Of a DNA stretch of 64,000 nt, positions 58,026 through 64,000 are shown piece after piece (within the stretch, counting starts at the first letter, position 1; every line of letters begins with the position of its first letter). The translations under genes were made by a program, and so were the position numbers. The notes under the pieces were generated by a model. It was not told the DNA's origin and ran no database searches. It saw only the letters and a list, made by a program, of their open reading frames with translations. Source of the stretch: Enhydrobacter sp. (lineage in GTDB: Bacteria; Pseudomonadota; Alphaproteobacteria; Reyranellales; Reyranellaceae); NCBI GenBank assembly GCA_026126105.1, contig JAHCJV010000007.1, forward strand, positions 1 to 64,000, in the 5' to 3' direction.

Positions 58026-61000
58026 ATGCGCTTGCGCCTCAGACCTTTCCTGATAACGGCTGCGATAATCCTGCCTCTCCTCGGTGCCGCCTACCTGGTG
58101 CCGCGCCTCCTCGACATCGAGGCCTACAAGCCGGCCCTCACCGAAGCGGTGAAGCAGGCGACCGGACGGGAGCTGGTGATCGACGGGCCGCTCAAGCTGA
58201 GGTTGCTCCCGGAGCCGCGCATCAGCGCGCGCAGCGTTCATTTTGCAAATGCCGTGGGCGGCACGGGCGCCCAGATGGTCGAGGTGCGATGGGTCGGTGC
58301 CACGCCATCCTGGTCGGCATTGCTGAGGGGGCGGGTCGAGATCGGCAGGCTGATCCTCTACAAGCCGGTCCTCGTGCTGGAGGCCGATGCTAACGGCGTG
58401 CCGAACTGGGAATTCAAGCCCGGGGCTGGAGCCCGGCAGCCGGCGGGCGCCCCGAGCGAGGGTCTGCATCTGGCCGTCGGCAAGCTCGACATCATCGACG
58501 GCACCCTGAGCTACACCAGTCCGCTGACCGGCAAGACCATCAAGGCCGAACAGGTCAGGGCCACGGCCTCTGTCGGATCATTGAACGGTCCATTTTCGGT
58601 CAATGGCACGGCGACGGTGAATGGAGTGCCGCTCTCCCTCATCGTGTCGGTCAATGCGCCGAAGGACGACGGCGCGAACGATGCCAAGCTCGAAGTAAAG
58701 GTGCCGAGCGGCCTTCTGAGCTTCGACGGCAGAACGAGTGCGATCGCCTCCGATGCGACGATCAGCGGTAAGCTGCATGTGACGACGGGCGGGCTCACCG
58801 ACTTCATTTCGGCGCTGGTGCGCGCCATCGGCGAGCCGCTCCCGGCCTTCGATACATCTGTCGTCGGCAGCTTTGCCTTCGACGGCGGCATCGAGATCTC
58901 GCCAGCCCGCCTCGCCGTCAACGACTTCAAGGTATCGCTGGGCGGCGATTCGGCAGCCGGCACGCTGGCCCTGACCCTGGGCACGCAGCCGTCGCTCCGA
59001 GGCAAGCTGTCGCTGCGGCAGGTCGATCTCGATAAATGGCTCGAGCTGCTGGCCCAGCCCGGCGTTTTCATGCCGAAGACAACACCTGCAGCAGCGGCAG
59101 GCCGGCCGGAGGCTGCGGCCAAGCCCGCCGCACCGATCGCCAGCCTGTCGCCCTTCCCGCCGGAGCTCGGCGTCGATCTGGATCTCGATGTCGCCGAGAC
59201 AGCCTTCCGCAAGGGCACGATCCGCGACCTCGGCCTGGCGCTGCAGATCCGCAACGGCGCGATCTCGGTGCCGCGGTTCGAGGCCATGCTGCCCGGCGAG
59301 ATGCTGGTGCAGGCCGACGCATCCTTGGACGCCGCGGGAAAAGGGGCGGGGACCTTGGCCCTTGCAGGCAGCCAGCTTCGCGACACGCTGGCATGGCTGG
59401 ACGTCGATGTGAGCGGCGTGCCGCCGGATAAGCTTCGAAACGTCTTGCTGAAGGGCAAGATCACGGCGACGGCGGGCAGCGTGAACGTCACGGACGCCAC
59501 CCTGGAGCTCGACGGGCAGCCGGCGAGAGGCAGTGGAACGCTGACTTTTGGACCGTCCCTCACGGTCTCGGCCGCGCTGGATGTCGATCGCCTCGACCTC
59601 GACGCCTACCTGCCGCGATCGAATGCGACAACGGAGGCGCTCGCGACGAGCGCCCCGGAAGCAGTCCCCCCAGCCAGGCCCAGCGCCGCGCCGGACAAAT
59701 CGACGCCCAAATTCCAAATCAAGTCCAAGATCGCCAAGCTGGCTTTCCGCCGGGAGACGCTGGGCGGTGTCGAGGCCAACGTCACGGTACAGGGCAACCT
59801 GCTCACGCTCGACCGCATCAAGGTCGACGATTTGCTGGGGGCCAAAGTCGACATCAAGGGCACGGTCACCGACTTTGGGCGGCAGCCGCGCTTCGACCTC
59901 ACATTCAATACCACGATCCCGGATACCGACAAGCTGCTTGCCTATGCGCAGATGCCCAAGTTCATCAACGGGAAGATCGGCCCTTCGTCGGTTAGCGGCG
60001 GCGTAGCCGGCACGCTCGACGCCCTCAGCCTGCGCAACGCCACTGTAACAATGCTGGGATCTACCGCGCAGGCGACGGGCGCGCTCAGGCTAGGCGATGT
60101 GTTCAGCTACGACTTCTCGAATTTCTCGCTGCAGACGGTCGACGCCGGCCGACTGATCGCGGTCGCGGCCGGGCGTGCACCCACGACCGGTGTCGGTGGC
60201 ATTGTGGCCAATGGAACGCTCAAGGGCACCGACAAGCAGGCCACTTTCAACGGCGACGTCGATGCGCTGGGCGCCAGAATGCAGGGTTTGCTTGCCGCCA
60301 CGCTCGGCGCGCGGCCGAACATCACCACAAGGCTTCGGGTGCCGGGGACGTTCGACGTCGATCAGGTGCTGGGCGTTTCCGCACATGCGCCGGAAGCGGT
60401 AGTCGCTGCCATCCCGGCCGCCGGCGCCGCGCCCTTGCCAGTCCGCAAGACCGGGGTGGCGACAGGCAAGCCGATCGACCTCTCCGGGCTCAAGGCCTTC
60501 GACGCGACGATCTCGCTCGAGACCAGTGCCACGAGCATTGCGTCCTTGACGATCGCCTACGCCGATCTGGAAGGGACGTTGCGCAACGGTGTCTTCACGA
60601 TTTCGAAGCTCACCGGGCAGCTCTATGGCGGCGCGGTCGACTTCAGTGGCACGATCGATGCCTCGGGCCAGACCTTAGCGATCGACATGACTGGCTCTCT
60701 GCAAGGGATCTATGTCGGCGAGATGCTGCGCGGCACGGCAGGCACCAACAAGTTCGACAACCCCAATCTCGGCCTCGCGATCGATGGCAAGCTGAGCGCC
60801 ACCGGCATCGAGCTGAGGGCACAGGGCCGGTCACCCGAAGAAATCCGCAACAACATGACGGCGACGGCGGGTCTGAGCGGCTATGTCTATCCCGTCGTGA
60901 CTCACGGCTCGATCGACTTTGCCCGCTTTGCAACCAGTGTCGGCAGCATCTTCAGCTCGGAAATGGCCTTCACCTCCGCAATGCTGCAGGGCTTCGTCAA

Positions 61001-61247
61001 CCGGCAGAATCCGATTCAGGGCCACATGTCGATTGGCGCTGGATCGCTTACGCTGCACAACCCGACGGTGGCGGGAGCCAATACGACCGCGACCCTCACC
61101 GGCAGCACGAGCCTGACGGGGGAGACGACCGACACCGTCGTCAACATCAACACCGGCAACGATCGGACGCAAGCGGACTTCGTGATAAGCGTGAAGGGCC
61201 CCCTGGCGTCACCGACAGTGACGACGGGCCGAGGGCCGTCGCGGTAG
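58026..61247 (+). CDS. AsmA family protein
   Basis: Large envelope protein of 1073 residues. One N-terminal span (about 6-28, FLITAAIILPLLGAAYLVP) anchors it in the inner membrane, and the rest is periplasmic. Family marks: DIEAYKPALTEAVKQATGRE after the span, DGPLKLRLLPEPRISARSVH, long repeats of beta strands typical of the beta-groove lipid-transport rod, and the C-terminal AsmA domain (TVDVNIN-like VVNINTGNDRTQADFVISVKG). AsmA-like proteins move phospholipids between membranes or affect outer-membrane assembly. ATG 58026 follows an AT-rich promoter-like stretch. Alanine/proline linkers near 355 and 540 divide it into modules. Confidence 0.88.
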   Translation: MRLRLRPFLITAAIILPLLGAAYLVPRLLDIEAYKPALTEAVKQATGRELVIDGPLKLRLLPEPRISARSVHFANAVGGTGAQMVEVRWVGATPSWSALLRGRVEIGRLILYKPVLVLEADANGVPNWEFKPGAGARQPAGAPSEGLHLAVGKLDIIDGTLSYTSPLTGKTIKAEQVRATASVGSLNGPFSVNGTATVNGVPLSLIVSVNAPKDDGANDAKLEVKVPSGLLSFDGRTSAIASDATISGKLHVTTGGLTDFISALVRAIGEPLPAFDTSVVGSFAFDGGIEISPARLAVNDFKVSLGGDSAAGTLALTLGTQPSLRGKLSLRQVDLDKWLELLAQPGVFMPKTTPAAAAGRPEAAAKPAAPIASLSPFPPELGVDLDLDVAETAFRKGTIRDLGLALQIRNGAISVPRFEAMLPGEMLVQADASLDAAGKGAGTLALAGSQLRDTLAWLDVDVSGVPPDKLRNVLLKGKITATAGSVNVTDATLELDGQPARGSGTLTFGPSLTVSAALDVDRLDLDAYLPRSNATTEALATSAPEAVPPARPSAAPDKSTPKFQIKSKIAKLAFRRETLGGVEANVTVQGNLLTLDRIKVDDLLGAKVDIKGTVTDFGRQPRFDLTFNTTIPDTDKLLAYAQMPKFINGKIGPSSVSGGVAGTLDALSLRNATVTMLGSTAQATGALRLGDVFSYDFSNFSLQTVDAGRLIAVAAGRAPTTGVGGIVANGTLKGTDKQATFNGDVDALGARMQGLLAATLGARPNITTRLRVPGTFDVDQVLGVSAHAPEAVVAAIPAAGAAPLPVRKTGVATGKPIDLSGLKAFDATISLETSATSIASLTIAYADLEGTLRNGVFTISKLTGQLYGGAVDFSGTIDASGQTLAIDMTGSLQGIYVGEMLRGTAGTNKFDNPNLGLAIDGKLSATGIELRAQGRSPEEIRNNMTATAGLSGYVYPVVTHGSIDFARFATSVGSIFSSEMAFTSAMLQGFVNRQNPIQGHMSIGAGSLTLHNPTVAGANTTATLTGSTSLTGETTDTVVNINTGNDRTQADFVISVKGPLASPTVTTGRGPSR

Positions 61248-61252
61248 GCCGC

Positions 61253-61927
61253 CTATGCCGCCTTGTTCTTCAGCAGCTCCCAGGCGCGATGGAAGGTGTC
61301 GGCCATTTCATGGGCCGGCACGGCGCCGGAAAACAGGATATGGCCCTGCAGAGCAAAGCTGGGCACGCCGCTGATGCCGCAGTTGCGAGCCATCTGATCG
61401 CCCGCCAGTACTTCGCGCTTGCCTTCGTCGCCTGCCAGCATGGCGAGCACGGCATCGTAATCGAGGCCGCCACGATGGCCGATATCCGCGAGCACCCTGT
61501 CGTCGCCAATATCAGCGCCGTTGCAGAAATAGGCTTCGAACAGAGATTCGACCACCCCGTCCTGTGCGCCGTTCTGGCCGGCGAAGCGGATCAGACGATG
61601 GGCCTTCACTGTATTGGGCGTGCGGGTGAGCCGGTCGAGGTGGAACTCCAGGCCGACACCCGCGGCGGTTTCGGTAATGCGCTCGTCCATCTGCCGCGAT
61701 CGCTCGGCGCTGCCGAACTTGGCGGCGCGATACTTGGCGCGGTCGACGCCTTCGGCCGGCATCTCGGGGTTTAGCTGGAAAGGATGCCAGGCAACAGTGA
61801 AGCGCTGCTTGTGCTGCTTTTCAAGGATATCGAGGGCGCCTTCAAGCTGCCGCTTGCCGATATAACACCACGGACAGATCGCATCGGAGATCACATCGAT
61901 ACGTCCGGCGGGTGCAATTCTGTCCAT
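61253..61927 (-). CDS. DsbA family oxidoreductase, FrnE-like
   Basis: Cytoplasmic thioredoxin-fold protein of 224 residues. Active site CPWC in ISDAICPWCYIGKRQLEG (about 13-30), helical insertion, cis-proline region in GISGVPSFALQGH (about 183-195). The lack of a signal peptide and the HPFQLNPEMP block place it with FrnE/2-hydroxychromene-carboxylate-isomerase-like proteins, active in redox or isomerisation. ATG 61927. Converges with the AsmA gene, five bases apart, and is divergent from the SDR gene (72 bp). Confidence 0.9.
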   Translation of the reverse strand: MDRIAPAGRIDVISDAICPWCYIGKRQLEGALDILEKQHKQRFTVAWHPFQLNPEMPAEGVDRAKYRAAKFGSAERSRQMDERITETAAGVGLEFHLDRLTRTPNTVKAHRLIRFAGQNGAQDGVVESLFEAYFCNGADIGDDRVLADIGHRGGLDYDAVLAMLAGDEGKREVLAGDQMARNCGISGVPSFALQGHILFSGAVPAHEMADTFHRAWELLKNKAA

Positions 61928-61999
61928 TGGAAAAATCCTTTCCGTCGACAGGGATTAGCCTATACCTGACTCACCACCCGAGCAACGAGGCACCGCCTG

Positions 62000-62701
62000 A
62001 TGGACAAGCCAAAATACCGCTCTGCACTGATTGTCGGGACCGGTCCTGGGCTCAGCGCCTCTCTGGCCCGGCTGTTCGCCAGGAACGGGCTTGCCGTCGC
62101 GGTCGCCGCTCGCCAGGTCGACAAGCTCTCCGCGTTGGCCGGCGAGACGGGGGCCGCCGTCCACAAATGCAACGCTGCCGATCCTAAGGATGTCGCCGCC
62201 CTGTTCGAGGCGGTTGAGGCCAAGTCGGGCGCGCCCGACGTCGTGGTCTACAATGCCAGCGCCCGGGTGCGTGGCCCGCTGGTCGAGCTGCCGCCAGATG
62301 ACGTGAAGCGCGCCATCGAGGTCAGCGCCTTCGGCGCCTTCCTTGTCTCCCAGCAGGCCGCAAAGCGCATGCTGCCCAAGGGCCATGGCGCGATCCTGCT
62401 GTCGGGCGCCACCGCCGGTGTAAAGGGCTTTGCGCTCTCGGCGACCTTCGCGATGGGCAAATTCGCTTTGCGCGGGCTGGCGCAGTCGATGGCGCGCGAA
62501 CTGAGCCCCAAGGGTATCCATGTGGCCCATTTCGTGATCGATGGCGGCATCCGCAGCGCCGCACGACCGGTGCCGGGAGACAATCCCGACAGCCTGCTCG
62601 ACCCCGACGCGATCGCCGAGACCTACTGGGCCACAATGCAGCAGCACCGTAGCGCCTGGAGCTGGGAGGTCGAGGTCAGGCCCTGGGTCGAAAAGTTCTA
62701 G
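62000..62701 (+). CDS. SDR family protein with phenylalanine in place of the catalytic tyrosine
   Basis: Rossmann-fold protein of 233 residues of the short-chain dehydrogenase type. Coenzyme loop is GTGPGLSASLARLFARNG, the NAG-type motif is YNASARVRGPL, catalytic serine in AILLSGATAGVKG. The YxxxK motif reads F-A-M-G-K in ATFAMGKFALRGLAQSMARE, so the proton-donating tyrosine is replaced. The enzyme may be altered or inactive, or belong to a subfamily with this change; the AHFVIDGGI C-terminal block is conserved in such proteins. Its 3' end overlaps the convergent HAD gene by 26 bp. Confidence 0.85.
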   Translation: MDKPKYRSALIVGTGPGLSASLARLFARNGLAVAVAARQVDKLSALAGETGAAVHKCNAADPKDVAALFEAVEAKSGAPDVVVYNASARVRGPLVELPPDDVKRAIEVSAFGAFLVSQQAAKRMLPKGHGAILLSGATAGVKGFALSATFAMGKFALRGLAQSMARELSPKGIHVAHFVIDGGIRSAARPVPGDNPDSLLDPDAIAETYWATMQQHRSAWSWEVEVRPWVEKF

Positions 62702-63359
62702 GGGCGGGCGACAGCAGGCGCAGAATTTCGTGCAGGTCCTCGGCAATGTGGAAGCACTTGGCCCGCGCTTCTTCGGTGGGCGGCAGGATGTCGAGGACCA
62801 TGACCGCGCGCATGCCGGCGGCATGGGCGGCGATGATGCCGATGCTCGAGTCCTCGAAGGCGACACAACGCTCCGCGGCCACGCCCAGCCGCTTCGCCGC
62901 TTCGAGGTAGAGGTCGGGCGCGGGCTTGGGGTGCTCGACGTCATCGCGGGTGGCGAGCGCGTCGAACCTGTCGAGCAGCCCGGCACGTCCGAGGTTGCGT
63001 TCCGCCGTTGCGCGGCCGGCCGAAGTGGCGATTGCAAGTGGCAGTCCCCGCTCCCGGAAATGGTCAAGTAGCTCGACCACGCCCGGTTTCACCGGGACGC
63101 GTTCGCTCATCTGGCGTTGCACGCTGCTCGAGAAGTGACCGCGGAACCCGGCTAGATCGAAATCTGGGCCGTAATGCTCCTGGAGCATCACATTGCACTC
63201 ATGCGACGGCACGCCGACCATCGCGTGGCAGAGATCCAGCGGCACGGCGAGCCCGAGAGTGCCAGCGGCATCCTGCATGGCTGCGATATAGACGGCCTCG
63301 CTATCGATCAGCGTACCGTCCATGTCGAAAATGACGGCCTCGACGGGTTCCTCGAACAT
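62676..63359 (-). CDS. HAD superfamily phosphatase (beta-phosphoglucomutase/phosphoglycolate phosphatase-like)
   Basis: Cytoplasmic hydrolase of 227 residues. Motif I IFDMDGTLIDSE (nucleophile aspartate 11, acid/base 13), C1 cap domain (about 18-85), motif II LAIATSAGR, motif III lysine in VEHPKPAPDLYLEA, motif IV FEDSSIGIIAAHAAGM. Acts on a small phosphorylated compound, often a sugar phosphate or phosphoglycolate. The last eight or so codons overlap the convergent SDR gene. Its 42-bp upstream gap borders the integrase gene, so its promoter may have been changed by island insertion. Confidence 0.9.
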   Translation of the reverse strand: MFEEPVEAVIFDMDGTLIDSEAVYIAAMQDAAGTLGLAVPLDLCHAMVGVPSHECNVMLQEHYGPDFDLAGFRGHFSSSVQRQMSERVPVKPGVVELLDHFRERGLPLAIATSAGRATAERNLGRAGLLDRFDALATRDDVEHPKPAPDLYLEAAKRLGVAAERCVAFEDSSIGIIAAHAAGMRAVMVLDILPPTEEARAKCFHIAEDLHEILRLLSPAPRTFRPRA

Positions 63360-63401
63360 GGTTTCGTTCTAAGCCTTCTGAATTCAATAACTGCAGCGTT
63401 T

Positions 63402-64000
63402 TCAGCCGGTTTTTGGCACCGGCTTGGCACCGAGCGCCGCGTTGATGGCATCAGCCGCCCGGCTGTCGGTGGGCCGGAACAGATGAGCATAGGTCACGAG
63501 CGTCACCTTCGCGTTCTTGTGGCCGATTCGCTTCGCGATCGTCACGAGGTCCAGACCGGCATCGATCAGCATCGAGACGTGCGTATGCCTCAAATCATGG
63601 AAGCGGACATCCGCCACTTTCGCCTTTCGCCAATCGTGCGACAGGACACCGGGGCGTCGCAAGCCGCCGATTGTGCTGGGAAAAACCAGCGCGTCGGGTT
63701 CCGGCCTGCCGAGTCCAAGCGCGACGCGATCCTCGAGCTGGCGGCGTCGGAGATGTCGCAGCGCTTCAACCACCACGTCCGGCAAGGTTAGCGAGCGCCG
63801 GCCGGCTTTGGTCTTAGGCTCCTTCAACGTCGGCGCCTGGCGCTTGATGTCCAAGACGGTATGGCGAACGTGCAGCAGCTTGGCGTCGAGGTCGACGGCA
63901 TCCCAGCGCAGCGCCAGCACCTCCCCCGCTCGCAAGCCGCAGAACAGCGCCAGCATTGCTTCAGTGCGGATCTTGGTATCCCGAAGCTTGACCATGACGG
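63402..64000 (-). CDS. tyrosine recombinase/phage integrase, catalytic part (5' end outside window)
   Basis: The open frame continues through the right edge, so the N-terminal SAM-like and arm-binding domains are outside. Visible catalytic residues: first arginine in LFCGLRAGEVLALRW, lysine in the KTKAGRRSLTLP region, HxxR in RFHDLRHTHVSMLI, third histidine in RIGHKNAKVT, nucleophile tyrosine in LVTYAHLF. All five are intact, so the enzyme is probably active. Such integrases mark the end of a prophage, integrative element or genomic island. I see no tRNA or attachment-site repeat on the near side. The internal ATG at 63995 is unlikely to be the true start. Confidence 0.88.
   Translation of the reverse strand, partial: VMVKLRDTKIRTEAMLALFCGLRAGEVLALRWDAVDLDAKLLHVRHTVLDIKRQAPTLKEPKTKAGRRSLTLPDVVVEALRHLRRRQLEDRVALGLGRPEPDALVFPSTIGGLRRPGVLSHDWRKAKVADVRFHDLRHTHVSMLIDAGLDLVTIAKRIGHKNAKVTLVTYAHLFRPTDSRAADAINAALGAKPVPKTG

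Noticed and set aside
63402..63995. Integrase gene starting at the internal ATG 63995
   Set aside because: The frame continues to the window edge and the visible part is only the catalytic domain, so the true start is outside.

Overview
The window is a stretch of a high-GC chromosome. Gene content and style point to a free-living alphaproteobacterium, of the Reyranella/Hyphomicrobiales kind. The signs are many solute-binding proteins, ABC importers and Bug-type binding proteins, Tat-type signal peptides, an HWE-family histidine kinase, and promoter-like boxes of the EcfG (general stress) type. This placement is an inference from style; no rRNA or tRNA gene is present to anchor it.

Layout, left to right. 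(1) 1-3214 (+): a translationally coupled nucleoside-salvage operon: deoA (cut by the edge), a PhyH-type dioxygenase, adenosine deaminase, and an exported class-B/e(P4)-type acid phosphatase. (2) 3215-8411: a LysR regulator divergent from an operon of two Bug-type binding proteins, a hydroxypyruvate-isomerase-like TIM barrel, a lipocalin-like protein and a quinone-oxidoreductase-like MDR enzyme. (3) 8444-19368 (-): a complete CUT1 sugar ABC importer, a class III adenylyl cyclase, and a complete oligopeptide ABC importer. (4) 19490-23227 (-): a PaoABC-type molybdenum aldehyde oxidoreductase, divergent from a CBS-domain protein across a perfect 16-bp palindrome. (5) 23759-28376: a gamma-glutamyltransferase-like enzyme divergent from a flavin monooxygenase / unknown protein / UGSC protein operon. 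The last member reads through an in-frame UGA at the exact U position of a UGSC motif, with a SECIS-like hairpin directly behind it. A small membrane protein with a perfect EcfG-type promoter follows. (6) 28395-30845 (-): Bug protein, two Lin0512-family paralogues and a glutathione transferase. (7) 31096-35491 (+): a second complete CUT1 sugar importer. (8) 35575-38394: small low-complexity and secreted proteins, a secreted protein of unknown function and a leaderless NMT1/THI5-like protein. (9) 38503-43634 (+): a polyamine-type ABC importer with a PuuB-like FAD oxidase. (10) 43644-50748 (-): a very large soluble poly-HAMP hybrid kinase followed by an HWE kinase with receiver domains at both ends. 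(11) 50903-61247: a binding protein without signal peptide, carboxylesterase, enolase-superfamily enzyme, YaiI-type protein, peptide-binding protein, a 493-bp non-coding interval with an inverted repeat, an orphan ABC ATPase with a severed permease start, and a large AsmA-family protein. (12) 61253-64000: FrnE-like DsbA protein, an SDR with an altered active site, a HAD phosphatase, and the catalytic end of a tyrosine integrase at the right edge.

Functionally this is a nutrient-scavenging region of mostly complete import-plus-catabolism operons, interrupted by a signalling locus. The most notable item is the selenoprotein candidate at 27593-28117. The second is a recurring AAC-N16/17-CGTT promoter pattern in front of small stress-like genes and of the poly-HAMP kinase, which may tie part of the window to the general stress response. 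I saw no tRNA, rRNA, CRISPR array or intact insertion sequence.
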